Shown piece after piece: positions 15,815-23,897 of a DNA stretch of 64,000 bases. Location of the stretch: positions 3,224,001-3,288,000 of the forward strand of contig JASGIS010000001.1 in assembly GCA_047601745.1 (NCBI GenBank). Direction: 5' to 3'. Position 1 is the first letter of the stretch, and each line of letters starts with the position of its first letter. The position numbers and the translations under genes are program-made. Under the pieces are notes generated by a model. It was not told the DNA's origin. It saw nothing but the letters and a program-made list of their open reading frames with translations, and searched no databases. Source of the stretch: JAKPAM01 sp047601745. GTDB taxonomy: Bacteria > Pseudomonadota > Gammaproteobacteria > Burkholderiales > Burkholderiaceae_E.

Positions 15815-17235
15815 ACGGGGAACGGCCGATGCGGCAGGAGTTTCTGCAGGCCCTGGCGGCCTGTGTCGACGAGCGGGCGCTGGTGACCGATGCCGCCGAG
15901 TTGCCGGCCTATCTGAACGACTGGCTCGGCAAGTGGTCCGGGCGGGCGCTGGCCGTCGTCAGGCCCGAATCGGTCGAGGCGCTGGCCGCCACGGTCGCGC
16001 TGTGCGCGCGCGAAGGCGTCCCGATCGTGCCGCAGGGCGGCAACACCGGCATGAGCGGCGGCGCGACACCCGACGCCGACGGGCAGGCCATCGTGCTGAG
16101 CACCAGCCGCCTTCGGCGCGTGCGCGACGTCGATCCGCTGAACAACACGATGACGCTCGATGCCGGCGTGCTGCTGGCCGACGCCCAGCGGCTGGCCGCC
16201 GAAGCCGGACGCTTCTTCCCGCTAAGCCTGGGCGCCGAAGGAAGCTGCACCGTCGGCGGCAACCTGGCGACCAACGCCGGCGGCACGGCGGTGCTGCGTT
16301 ACGGCAACATGCGCGAACAGGTGCTGGGTATCGAGGTGGTGCTGCCCGACGGGCGCATCTGGAACGGCCTGCGCGGATTGCGCAAGGACAACACCGGCTA
16401 CGATCTCCGGGACCTGTTCATCGGCTCCGAGGGCACGCTGGGCGTCATTACCGGGGCGACGTTCAAGCTCCAGGCCCCGCAGCGGGCGCATGCCGCCGCG
16501 TGGGTCGGCGCCGCTTCGCTCGACGCCGTCGTGCACCTGATGTCCGAACTGCGTACGGCATGCGGCGAACGGCTGACGGCGTTCGAGATGATGTCGGCCG
16601 CGTCGATGCAACTGGTGCTGGCGCACGTGGCGGGCAGCGCGAGCCCGCTGGCGTCGGCGCCTGCCTATCACGTGCTCGTCGAGTTGAGCGACAGCGCCGG
16701 CACGGGGCTGAACGAACTGCTCGAGCGTCATCTGGAGGCGGCGCTCGGGCGTGGCGATGTCGAGGACGCCATCGTCGCGCAGAACGAGACCCAGCGGCAG
16801 GCGTTCTGGCGCCTGCGCGAGGGTATCTCGCCGGCGCAGGTCCGCGCCGGCAAGGCGGTCAAGCACGACGTGTCGCTGCCGATCTCCGCGCTGGCCAGGT
16901 TCTCGGCGCGGAGCGAGGCCGCGATCGCCGAAGCCGGCGACGATGGCCGCGTCATCAATTTCGGGCACATCGGCGACGGCAACCTCCATTTCAACGTGCT
17001 GCTGCCTTCCACGGTGTCCGACGACGAACTGTACCGGCGCACCGCGGTGCTCAACCGCGTGGTGCACGATATCGCCGTGCGGCTGGGCGGCAGCATCAGT
17101 GCCGAGCACGGCGTCGGCCAGTTGCGGCGCGACGAGCTCAGGCACTACAAGTCGGCACTGGAGATGGAACTGATGGAGCGCATCAAGCGCGCGCTGGATC
17201 CGGCCGGCATCATGAATCCGGGCAAACTGCTTTGA
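15811..17235 (+). CDS. FAD-linked oxidase, GlcD / D-2-hydroxyacid dehydrogenase type
   Basis: A 474-residue vanillyl-alcohol-oxidase-fold flavoprotein. The FAD-binding region contains PQGGNTGMSGG (about 72-82), the GSCTVGGNLATNAGG stretch and IGSEGTLGVIT. The cap domain carries GHIGDGNLHFN, and the C terminus ends EHGVG ... MNPGKLL. This is the D-lactate / D-2-hydroxyglutarate dehydrogenase architecture, oxidising D-2-hydroxy acids to 2-oxo acids. It is coupled to the racemase by an ATGA overlap and probably disposes of a D-hydroxy acid made from the deaminated product. The exact substrate is inferred only. Confidence 0.92.
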   Translation: MNGERPMRQEFLQALAACVDERALVTDAAELPAYLNDWLGKWSGRALAVVRPESVEALAATVALCAREGVPIVPQGGNTGMSGGATPDADGQAIVLSTSRLRRVRDVDPLNNTMTLDAGVLLADAQRLAAEAGRFFPLSLGAEGSCTVGGNLATNAGGTAVLRYGNMREQVLGIEVVLPDGRIWNGLRGLRKDNTGYDLRDLFIGSEGTLGVITGATFKLQAPQRAHAAAWVGAASLDAVVHLMSELRTACGERLTAFEMMSAASMQLVLAHVAGSASPLASAPAYHVLVELSDSAGTGLNELLERHLEAALGRGDVEDAIVAQNETQRQAFWRLREGISPAQVRAGKAVKHDVSLPISALARFSARSEAAIAEAGDDGRVINFGHIGDGNLHFNVLLPSTVSDDELYRRTAVLNRVVHDIAVRLGGSISAEHGVGQLRRDELRHYKSALEMELMERIKRALDPAGIMNPGKLL

Positions 17236-17371
17236 GCCGTCTCGCGGCCCGCCGGGCCGCGCCGGCTCGCGTCCGCTGCCGTTAGCGGCTGATACGAGGA
17301 TTCGGGGGCTGCGAAGGCGCGCGCCAGCTCGGCTTCGTGTCATCCTCGGCATGTTTCCCGAGGGACTGAAC

Positions 17372-18490
17372 GTGCCGTCCGCCATGTCTCCTACCCGTTC
17401 CACCCGCCAGGCTCTGGCCAGTCTGCATCAGATGGCCGGGCTGGATCTGCGGGGGCCGCAACTGATCGAGCCGGTGATGCAGGCGTTGCGCCGGTTGGTG
17501 GCGTTCGATGCCGGCGGCTACGTGCATGCCGGCAGCGACGGGTTCCTGCAGACCTATCTGGAGGATCCGTCGCTGCGGGCGCGGGAGGCCGCGTATTTCG
17601 ACCCGCGCATCCTGCGCAGCGAGAACGAGGTGTTCCACTGCAGCCTGCGCCGGTTGGCGCACGCGACGCACGTGGCGCCGGGGCCGCTGCTGCTGGAGCA
17701 GTTGCTGGCGGTGCCGCATGCCGGTCTGCTGCGCAGCGACTTCTACAACGTGATGCTGCGTCCGTCGGGCGTGACCGATTGGGCGACCCTGGTGCTGCGC
17801 GCGGCCGGCCGGCCGGTGGGCACGCTGATCCTGTATCGCTACGAGGGCTCGGCGCCGTTCACGCGCGAGGCGCTGGACGTGCTGGCGCCGCTGGAGTCGA
17901 CCCTGGCCCACGTGCTGCAGCCGGGTGATCCGGACGCCGGCGACAGCGAGGAGCTGGGCAGCGGCCTGCTGATCGCCACCTCGAAGGGCCGGCCGCAGTG
18001 GATCTCGCCCGAGGCCGAGACGCTGCTGCAGCAAGCGTTCGGCTGGCGCTGGCGCGGCGCGGCGGGCGCGCTGCCGGTGCCGCTGCAGGAGCTGGTGAGG
18101 CGGCTGCATGCGCCCCCGCCGCCGGGCGAGCCGATGAGCGTGCCGCAGATCCGGTTGTGCAACGCGTGGGGCTGGTTCTCGGTGCGAGCCACGCGCATGG
18201 CGGCCGCGCATGGCCCGCGGCAGGCCGTGGCGCTGCACATCACGCGGCGCGCGGCGCGCGGAGTGCGCCTGCTGGCGGCGCTGCAGGCGCTCGGCCTGCC
18301 GCAGCGCCAGCATGAGCTGGCGTGGTGGCTGGCACGCGGCCTGTCCGAATCGCAGATCGCCGCGCGCATGGGTATCAGCGCCAATACGGTCGTCTATCAC
18401 CGGCGGCAGCTCTACAACCGGCTGGGTTTGCACAGGCAGCAGGATCTGCTGCGCAGCCTGGCTCAAGGCTGCGCGATCTCCGGCACGTAG
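17372..18490 (+). CDS. LuxR-family transcriptional regulator
   Basis: About 372 residues with a C-terminal LuxR-type helix-turn-helix (final 60 residues; GLSESQIAARMGISANTVVYHRRQLYNRL) and an N-terminal region of about 250 residues that may be a GAF/PAS-like sensory part. No receiver domain is present. I prefer GTG 17372 because GAGGGA lies seven bases before it; ATG 17351 or 17384 are alternatives. It overlaps the converging small ORF by 28 bp. Its target genes are not evident from the surroundings. Confidence 0.8.
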   Translation: MPSAMSPTRSTRQALASLHQMAGLDLRGPQLIEPVMQALRRLVAFDAGGYVHAGSDGFLQTYLEDPSLRAREAAYFDPRILRSENEVFHCSLRRLAHATHVAPGPLLLEQLLAVPHAGLLRSDFYNVMLRPSGVTDWATLVLRAAGRPVGTLILYRYEGSAPFTREALDVLAPLESTLAHVLQPGDPDAGDSEELGSGLLIATSKGRPQWISPEAETLLQQAFGWRWRGAAGALPVPLQELVRRLHAPPPPGEPMSVPQIRLCNAWGWFSVRATRMAAAHGPRQAVALHITRRAARGVRLLAALQALGLPQRQHELAWWLARGLSESQIAARMGISANTVVYHRRQLYNRLGLHRQQDLLRSLAQGCAISGT

Positions 18491-18740
18491 CCGTCGGCGC
18501 GCAGCAGCGCGGGGTCGGCATCGGCCGTATGCGTGCCGGGGCTGCCGCGCATGCCGGCCACGAGCCAGCGGCCGCCGTCGAGCGGCTGCAGGCTGCGCAC
18601 CGGGTTCTGGCCCGGCGCACCGATGCGGATGCGCCGGTCGATGGCCGCGTTCGGCAGGCCGTCGCGATAGGGCGCCGGTTTTTCCTCCAGTGCCGCATAG
18701 CCGGTGGCCGTGGCCAGCACTCGCAGAGCAGGGCTTTCAT
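18463..18740 (-). pseudogene. Small hypothetical gene, possibly frameshifted near its start
   Basis: The upstream gene ends TGATG, placing an ATG at 18740 in the usual coupled position. However, that frame soon becomes arginine-rich nonsense. A neighbouring frame from 18720 to the TGA at 18463 reads like protein (TGYAALEEKPAPYRDGLPN, RSLQPLDGGRWLVAGMRG). Joining them needs a one-base change near 18720, so this may be a frameshifted gene, a sequencing error, or a gene starting at GTG 18720. It converges with and slightly overlaps the LuxR gene. No family recognised. Confidence 0.4.
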
Positions 18741-19219
18741 CAGCGTTTTTTCTGGCGCGTGCGCATCAGCTCGACGTTCGCGCGTTGTTCGGGCGTGAAG
18801 TCCTGCGTGCCTTTCGGGCCCGGGGCTTTCTCCATCGCCAGCACCATGCCCGCATGCAGCGCGGCCAGCACGGCGGTCGCGTACTCGCGGCTGCTCAAAC
18901 CGTGCCGCGCCAGCGCGGCACGCACGCGCGGGTCGGCGTCGAGCTTGCGGGCGATGTCCTCGATCGATTCGGCGTCATCGCCGTCGGCATCGTCGTCTGC
19001 TTCGTCGCCGGCATTGGCCTCCGCACCGGCCTTCGCGCCGGCCTGCGGCAGTTTCTGCAGTTCGCTCGTCGCCGCCTCCATCCGGTCCAGCAGCGAGGGA
19101 GTCAGGCGGAATCTGGCCGGGTCGGTGCCGCTGGCTGCCCAGGTGTTTTTGGCGGTCGGGATCAGTGCCGTCGCGGCCAGCACGAGGAAGGCGAGGGCAG
19201 CGATGAGGCGTCTGGACAT
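18740..19219 (-). CDS. Hypothetical exported protein
   Basis: 159 residues with a clear Sec signal: SRR at the N terminus, a hydrophobic stretch to about residue 22 and an Ala-rich cleavage region (TWAAS). The middle is acidic and low-complexity (GDEADDDADGDDAES, about 72-86), then comes a helical part and a basic end RTRQKKR. No known domain is recognised. The stop overlaps the next ATG (TGATG), so it was probably co-translated with the downstream small gene. Confidence 0.7.
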   Translation of the reverse strand: MSRRLIAALAFLVLAATALIPTAKNTWAASGTDPARFRLTPSLLDRMEAATSELQKLPQAGAKAGAEANAGDEADDDADGDDAESIEDIARKLDADPRVRAALARHGLSSREYATAVLAALHAGMVLAMEKAPGPKGTQDFTPEQRANVELMRTRQKKR

Positions 19220-19409
19220 CGTGGCGTTCCTTTGCCGGCGGGCAAACGAAGCACGGCCAAGGGGGCGGGGCGTGCGATGCGCTGCTCGTCGACGGTATGG
19301 GGTTGGCCGGCGAGTCTAGGTTCGCCGGCCCCTGCGCGCCCCACCCCAGCGGGGTAGGTTCGCCGGTGCGCCGATCGATCGATGCCGGATGCGCCGCGTC
19401 TGGCAGAGC

Positions 19410-19477
19410 GCCGACGATTGCAGCCGGTGGTCGGCAAGGAAGCGCCGACGATTGCAGCCGATGGTGGGCAAGGAAGC
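19410..19477. repeat. Two tandem 34-bp units related to a segment of a truncated PIN gene
   Basis: Units at 19410-19443 and 19444-19477 share GCCGACGATTGCAGCC followed by GGTGGTCGGCAAGGAAGC or a close variant. A related stretch occurs at 45613-45650 inside the truncated PIN-toxin ORF. One plus-strand frame of the units reads RRRLQPMVGKEA, similar to PIN-domain sequence, so the units could be gene debris or a dispersed repeat. They lie just beyond the MarR gene's stop. Confidence 0.6.
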
Positions 19478-19500
19478 GATCGGCAGCCTGCCGCCGTGGT

Positions 19501-19914
19501 CTATCGCGCCTTCGCGGCCCGTGCTGCCAGCAGTTTCTCGCCGCCGTGCTCGTCGAGCGCCGTCTGCAGTGCCTTCTCGTAATCGGGCTGCGCGCTTTCC
19601 AGGCGCGCTCGTCCGTCCTGGGTCAGCACCGTGTAGACCCCCCGCTTGTCGTCCGGGCACAGGTCGCGGACCGTGAAGCCGGCACGCTCCAGGCGCTCGA
19701 CCATCCGCGAGACGGAGCTTTGATTCAGGCGAAGATGCGCGGCCAATTCCTGCATGCGCAATTCGTCGTTCGGAGACCGGGCCAGTATTTCGAGCGCGCG
19801 ATATTCCGACAGGCCAAGCCCGTGCCGGGCTTGCAGCACCCTGGCCAGATCGGCCTCGACGTTGGCGACGATCCGGATCAGCCCGAGCCATCGATCGCTT
19901 TTCCTTGACGTCAC
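19501..19914 (-). CDS. MarR-family transcriptional regulator
   Basis: 137 residues with a winged helix of MarR type: LSEYRALEILARSP, MQELAAHLRLNQSSVSRMVERLERAG and the wing with CPDDKRGVYTVLT. GTG 19914 is chosen because a strong AGGAGG lies 11 bases upstream and homology starts there. The palindrome ATGCATG-CC-CATGCAT at 19958-19973 is about 45 bp upstream, and the same core occurs twice before the adjacent SMR exporter pair. It therefore probably represses itself and the exporter and is released by an exported compound. Confidence 0.9.
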   Translation of the reverse strand: MTSRKSDRWLGLIRIVANVEADLARVLQARHGLGLSEYRALEILARSPNDELRMQELAAHLRLNQSSVSRMVERLERAGFTVRDLCPDDKRGVYTVLTQDGRARLESAQPDYEKALQTALDEHGGEKLLAARAAKAR

Positions 19915-19957
19915 CGACGCGCACTCCTCCTGATCAGCGGATGTCCGATTCTCCCAT

Positions 19958-19973
19958 ATGCATGCCCATGCAT
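19958..19973. promoter_or_regulatory. Putative MarR operator at the marR promoter
   Basis: The 16-bp perfect inverted repeat ATGCATG-CC-CATGCAT lies 44 bp upstream of the MarR start. Its half-site TGCATG is the same as in the two sites upstream of the SMR pair (21047-21060 and 21095-21108). Confidence 0.7.
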
Positions 19974-20199
19974 GTACGTCAAAGGACCCGACCCGATGGT
20001 GTCCGCACCGGCGAGCGGAACGCACGAGCGCTCGGATCGGGATGTCCTCGAACGCGGTCGACATCGCACCCGAGAACGGTAGCGTGCGCATCGACCGCCA
20101 AGGTAGTGAACGGAAGGCCGCCGCTGCGGACGCGCTCTGTCGAACGATCGGCGGCCTCCTTCGTGCGCGGCGTAGAGCGCGCGCAGAGGCCGACGGCCG

Positions 20200-20589
20200 T
20201 CACGCAGCGATCCGGTTCTCGTGCGCTTGCAGCCTGGCGCTGTCGGCGAGCTTCAACCAGACGACGCCGCCGATGATGACGGCCAGCCAGAAGGCCTGGA
20301 TCAGCGTGATCGGCTGGTTTAGAAGAATGCTGCCGAAGGCTGCCGCACCGACCGAGCCGATGCCCGCCCAGACGGCGTAGCCGATGCCGACGTCGATGGT
20401 CTTCAGCGCGACGCTGAGCGCATAAAGCGTCAACAAGAAGAACACGCCGGCTGCAATCGACCAGCCCGGCACCGTGAACGCCTTGCTGCCCGCTACGCTC
20501 AGCGCGTAGCCGATCTCGAATGCGCCGGCCAGCAGCAGCATCATCCACGCCCGTCCGTTGCGCTTGTTCGTTTCGCCCGTGGTCGTCAT
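20200..20589 (-). CDS. Small multidrug resistance (SMR) family exporter subunit, second of a pair
   Basis: 129 residues with four membrane spans. The membrane-embedded glutamate essential for proton coupling is in span 1 (AGAFEIGYALSV). The protein has an N-terminal cytoplasmic extension of about 15 residues and a C-terminal tail not seen in the partner. Paired SMR proteins commonly work as heterodimers exporting quaternary cations, guanidinium-like compounds or polyamines. The gene follows the first SMR gene after 58 bp and lies under the same operators. Confidence 0.9.
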   Translation of the reverse strand: MTTTGETNKRNGRAWMMLLLAGAFEIGYALSVAGSKAFTVPGWSIAAGVFFLLTLYALSVALKTIDVGIGYAVWAGIGSVGAAAFGSILLNQPITLIQAFWLAVIIGGVVWLKLADSARLQAHENRIAA

Positions 20590-20647
20590 TTCGGTTTCCT
20601 TTTCGGAGTCGTGGGGAGGTTGCGGAAGGTAATGAGCGGTCGTGGTT

Positions 20648-20968
20648 TCACGCCGCGCCGCTGAGTCGCAGGCCGACGACGCCGCCGATGACCAGGGCGA
20701 TGCCGAGTGACTTGCTCCAATTCAGCTTCTGTCCTAAGAACAGCGCACCCACGACGACGACGCCGACGCCCGCGACGGAGGTCCAGATCGCATAGCCGAC
20801 GCCGACGTCGAAGGTCAGCAGCGCGAGGCTGAGGAAGAAAGTGCCGATCGCCCCGGCGACGAGCGTGGCGAGCGTCCAACCCGGTCGGGTGAAGCCCTTT
20901 GCATTGCCCGCGCAAAGGGCGACCGCGATTTCAAAGATCACGGCAATGCCGAGATACAGCCAATTCAT
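20648..20968 (-). CDS. Small multidrug resistance (SMR) family exporter subunit, first of a pair
   Basis: 106 residues, the usual SMR length, with four predicted spans and the key glutamate in span 1 (AVIFEIAVALCAG). The motif FDVGVGYAIWTSVAG in span 3 is characteristic. It is transcribed with the second SMR gene. Two identical TGCATG-TG-CATGCA palindromes lie 79-140 bp upstream of its ATG, which links it to the MarR regulator encoded beyond the second SMR gene. The substrate cannot be read from sequence. Confidence 0.9.
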   Translation of the reverse strand: MNWLYLGIAVIFEIAVALCAGNAKGFTRPGWTLATLVAGAIGTFFLSLALLTFDVGVGYAIWTSVAGVGVVVVGALFLGQKLNWSKSLGIALVIGGVVGLRLSGAA

Positions 20969-21034
20969 GATGGAGGCTCCTTTCAGTGATGCACCCCGAA
21001 GGGGGATGGATGGACGGTGACGGATGCCATGCGG

Positions 21035-21072
21035 TCTTCAATAATTTGCATGTGCATGCATATTATTGAAGA
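21035..21072. promoter_or_regulatory. 38-bp palindrome containing a MarR-type operator core
   Basis: The core TGCATG-TG-CATGCA (21047-21060) is flanked by arms that keep pairing: TCTTCAATAAT on the left with ATTATTGAAGA on the right, broken only by one T-T position on each side of the core. The arms are unusually AT-rich for this window. It lies upstream of the SMR pair. It could be a high-affinity operator or a cruciform/terminator-like structure that also insulates the methyltransferase gene ending at 21245. Confidence 0.7.
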
Positions 21073-21094
21073 TGACTCGAAGCGTCAATGTATT

Positions 21095-21108
21095 TGCATG
21101 TGCATGCA
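21095..21108. promoter_or_regulatory. Second MarR-type operator upstream of the SMR pair
   Basis: TGCATG-TG-CATGCA, identical to the core at 21047-21060 and 48 bp from it. That distance is between four and five helical turns, allowing cooperative binding. Confidence 0.65.
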
Positions 21109-21244
21109 GTTCCGGCCCGTGAGGGCCGCACCGTCCAAGAGCGGTGCCCGGAGCGCGACGCCCGGAGGGCGGCCTACCGCCTTCTGTGCCGAGATCTCGC
21201 CGAGATCTTGAAGCCCGAGCTGTCGTGTCCGCTCGCGTATCCGT

Positions 21245-22150
21245 TCATCGGCCGTCGCCGCTGCTCCGACCGTCGTCGGTACGCAGCTCATACAGCGCGT
21301 AGAACGGCACGCGCAGCAACAGCCGGGACAGCGGGCCGATCACCGAGAACGGCAAGCCGTAGCCCTCCATGACCCGATGGGTCGCGGCCAGCCGAAGGCG
21401 CGGATGCGGCGTGAGCAGATCATCCGGGCGCCGCGGCCCCCAGGCGATCTCGGCCTTGGTGTGCCGCACCGACGGATGCTGCTTCGCGTGGCCGGCCGCC
21501 AGCCAGCACATCGCATCGAAGGCGAGCACGGAGCCGGCCGGCGCGCGTTCCCCGAACTCGGCGAGCACGGCCGACACGACCTGGGGCCGCAGATACATCA
21601 GCACGCCTTCGCTCATCAGGAAGACCGGCTCGCCGGTACGGTCGGGCGGCAGGCCGAGCCGGTCCCACCAACCGGGTTGGCACAGGTCCAGTTCGACCAG
21701 TTGATGCCGTTCGCCGGGCGGACCCAGGAACTCGCGGCGCAGCGCGATCACGTCCGGCAGATCCGCGTCCGTCATGCGCGCCCGACCGTTATCCAGCCAT
21801 TGGAAGTAGTGACTCAGGCCGCTGCCGAGGTTGATGAGCCGACCGGCCGGGTGATCGTTCAGATAGCTGAGCGCCAGATCGCGAAAGATGCGCGTGCGCG
21901 ACAGGATGCCGTAGACGCTGTGACGATCCTTCAGCCAGAGGCTGCCGTCGTCACCCAGGCGTGCCAGCGCCTTGGCAGCGCAGACGTCGTGGACCGCGAC
22001 TTCGGGAAACAACGCGTCGCCCAGCGCGCGCGCCGCCAGCGGGATGCGCAAGGTGTCACTGATCGCATGCGCCTCGACGGCCGAATGCGCCCGATGCGAT
22101 CCCGCGCGGTCTGCAGCAGGATTCCGTGGTTCGGCGTGGTTGCTGCTCAT
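21245..22150 (-). CDS. SAM-dependent methyltransferase, leucine-carboxyl-methyltransferase (LCM/PPM) type
   Basis: 301 residues. The SAM-binding motif is INLGSGLSHYFQWLD, followed by DADLPDVIALRREF, LDLCQPGWW and the FLMSEGVLMYL motif typical of the LCM-like family used in polyketide and other secondary-metabolite O-methylations. The ATG at 22150 is preferred over the longer frame. A Fur-like half-site (ATGAGAAT) lies 36-60 bp upstream, suggesting iron control. It stands alone; the substrate is unknown. Confidence 0.85.
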   Translation of the reverse strand: MSSNHAEPRNPAADRAGSHRAHSAVEAHAISDTLRIPLAARALGDALFPEVAVHDVCAAKALARLGDDGSLWLKDRHSVYGILSRTRIFRDLALSYLNDHPAGRLINLGSGLSHYFQWLDNGRARMTDADLPDVIALRREFLGPPGERHQLVELDLCQPGWWDRLGLPPDRTGEPVFLMSEGVLMYLRPQVVSAVLAEFGERAPAGSVLAFDAMCWLAAGHAKQHPSVRHTKAEIAWGPRRPDDLLTPHPRLRLAATHRVMEGYGLPFSVIGPLSRLLLRVPFYALYELRTDDGRSSGDGR

Positions 22151-22183
22151 CCGAGATTCCCAGATCAAGCGAAGATTGATTGT

Positions 22184-22201
22184 AAATGAGAATCGATATT
22201 G
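22184..22201. promoter_or_regulatory. Possible Fur box upstream of the methyltransferase
   Basis: AAATGAGAATCGATATTG contains one good Fur half-site (ATGAGAAT) and a weaker second half. It is one of only two AT-rich stretches of this type I noticed; the other is at 53415-53434. The remainder of the 22202-22425 gap holds only an 11-bp direct repeat around 22308-22330. Confidence 0.4.
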
Positions 22202-22425
22202 TTTGTGGGCAGATGTCTTTCCGGGCAAAGCCGTGGAATCCGTCAGCGGCCGCAGGAGAGGAGGGCGTCGCGCCGGGCACCGGCCCGTGGCGGCAGCGCC
22301 CAGTGCCGGCGGCAGGACGGCGGCAGGACGGCAGCATCGATCCGGCTCCGGGGGATCTCATGGAACGGGCTTTCGTGCAGCGGCGATGACGAGGCAGGTG
22401 CGAACGCGCCGCCGTCCCTCGGCCC

Positions 22426-23145
22426 TCAGACGGCCAGCCAGTCACGCAGGATCGCCGGGTCCGTGAGCAACTCGTCGCGGTTGCCGGTGAACACGATCGT
22501 CCCGTGTCCCATCACGCACAAGCGGTCCGATACCTGCAGAGCGATCGCCAGGCGCTGTTCCACGAGGATGATCGCCACCCCGCGCCGATGGATGTCGCGG
22601 ATCGCCTCGGCCATCACCGCGACCATCCGCGGTGCCAGGCCCTCGGTGGGTTCATCCACCAGCAGCAGCCGCGGGTTACCCAGCAGCGAACGGCACAGGG
22701 TCAGCATCTGCTGCTCGCCGCCCGACAGGTTGCCAGCCCGAGTGTTGCGGCGTTCGCGCAGCACCGGGAAATAGTCCAGCAGTTGCTGCGTCGACCACGC
22801 GACATGGCCCGGCCGTGCCGGCTGTTCGCCCATCCGCAGGTTCTCATCGACGGTCAGGTTGGCGAACACCTCGCGTTCCTCGGGCACGTAGCCGATGCCG
22901 GCCCGGCAGATGCGATAAGGCCGCTGTGCCGAGATGTCACGCCGATCGAAGCTTACCGACCCGCTGGTGGCGCGCACGATGCCCATGATCGTCTTCAGCG
23001 TGGTCGAGCGGCCGGAACCGTTGCGGCCCAGCAGGCTGACGATCTCGCCGGGCATGACCTGCAGGCTGACGCCGCGCAGGATGTGGCTCTTCCCGTAGTG
23101 GGCGTGCAGGTCCCGGACCGACAGCAGCGGTGACTGGGGATTCAT
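22426..23145 (-). CDS. livF: Branched-chain amino acid-type ABC transporter ATPase LivF, altered Walker A
   Basis: 239 residues of the LivF family (HAAT importers). The order is Walker A at 40-48, LSGGEQQ, LLVDEPTEGLAP and VEQR, all in family positions. The Walker A motif is GRNGSGRST, with Arg46 (codon CGC) replacing the invariant lysine, which normally contacts ATP phosphates. The rest is intact, so the change may be tolerated in an asymmetric LivG/LivF heterodimer, or the transporter may be impaired. The start overlaps the livG stop (ATGA). It is the last gene of the livKHMGF operon. Confidence 0.92.
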   Translation of the reverse strand: MNPQSPLLSVRDLHAHYGKSHILRGVSLQVMPGEIVSLLGRNGSGRSTTLKTIMGIVRATSGSVSFDRRDISAQRPYRICRAGIGYVPEEREVFANLTVDENLRMGEQPARPGHVAWSTQQLLDYFPVLRERRNTRAGNLSGGEQQMLTLCRSLLGNPRLLLVDEPTEGLAPRMVAVMAEAIRDIHRRGVAIILVEQRLAIALQVSDRLCVMGHGTIVFTGNRDELLTDPAILRDWLAV

Positions 23146-23897
23146 GCCGTCCCCGATTCGCCGAGATAGGCCTCGCGGACGCGGGCGTCTTCGCGGATCT
23201 GCGCCGGCGTGCCGGTGGCGACCAACTGGCCGTACACCAGCACGCTGATCCGGTCGCTCAGCGCGAACACCACGTCCATGTCGTGTTCGACCACCAGCAG
23301 CGTGCGGTCGCGGGTCACCTCGCGGATCAGGTCCATCGTGAAGCGGGTTTCTTCGAGCGACATGCCGGCCATCGGTTCGTCCAGCAGGATCACCTGCGGA
23401 TCGCCGGCCAACGTGATGCCGACCTCGAGCGAGCGCTGCGCCGAATAGGACAGCTCCCCGGCGCGCACGTCGCGCTGGGCGCTCAGCCGCATCTGTTCGA
23501 GCAGGCGCAGCGTCTCCTCGCGCACCGCGCGGTGACGGTCGATCGAACGCCACCAGCAGTACGCCAGCCCGAAACGGCGCAGCACGGCCAGCCGCAGGTT
23601 CTCGAACACGCTGAGCCCGGCGAAGATGTCGGTGCCCTGGAACGAGCGGCCCAGGCCCAGCCGGCAGATGTGTTCCGGCGCGCGGCCCTGGATCGGCCGG
23701 CCGTGCAGCAGGATCTCGCCGGCGGTGGGTGCGAGCTGGCCTGAGATCAGATGGAACAGCGTGGACTTGCCGGCGCCGTTGGGGCCGATCACCGCGTGGC
23801 GTTCGCCGCGCAGCAGGTCGAGGTCGACGCCCCGGACGATCTCGGTGGCGCCGAATGACTTGCGCAATCCGCGCAGGCTAAGCACGACTTCGTTCAC
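23142..23897 (-). CDS. livG: Branched-chain amino acid-type ABC transporter ATPase LivG
   Basis: 251 residues with an intact Walker A (GPNGAGKST), LGRSFQGTDIF in the Q-loop region, Walker B VILLDEPMAGMS and the switch VEHDMDVVF. The signature reads LSYSAQRSLEVG, a LivG-type variant. It pairs with LivF to energise the LivHM permease. The start overlaps the livM stop by four bases and the stop overlaps the livF start, so three genes are translationally coupled. Confidence 0.94.
   Translation of the reverse strand: MNEVVLSLRGLRKSFGATEIVRGVDLDLLRGERHAVIGPNGAGKSTLFHLISGQLAPTAGEILLHGRPIQGRAPEHICRLGLGRSFQGTDIFAGLSVFENLRLAVLRRFGLAYCWWRSIDRHRAVREETLRLLEQMRLSAQRDVRAGELSYSAQRSLEVGITLAGDPQVILLDEPMAGMSLEETRFTMDLIREVTRDRTLLVVEHDMDVVFALSDRISVLVYGQLVATGTPAQIREDARVREAYLGESGTA

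Noticed and set aside
19410..19477. CRISPR-like repeats
   Set aside because: Only two adjacent units without spacers and no cas genes.
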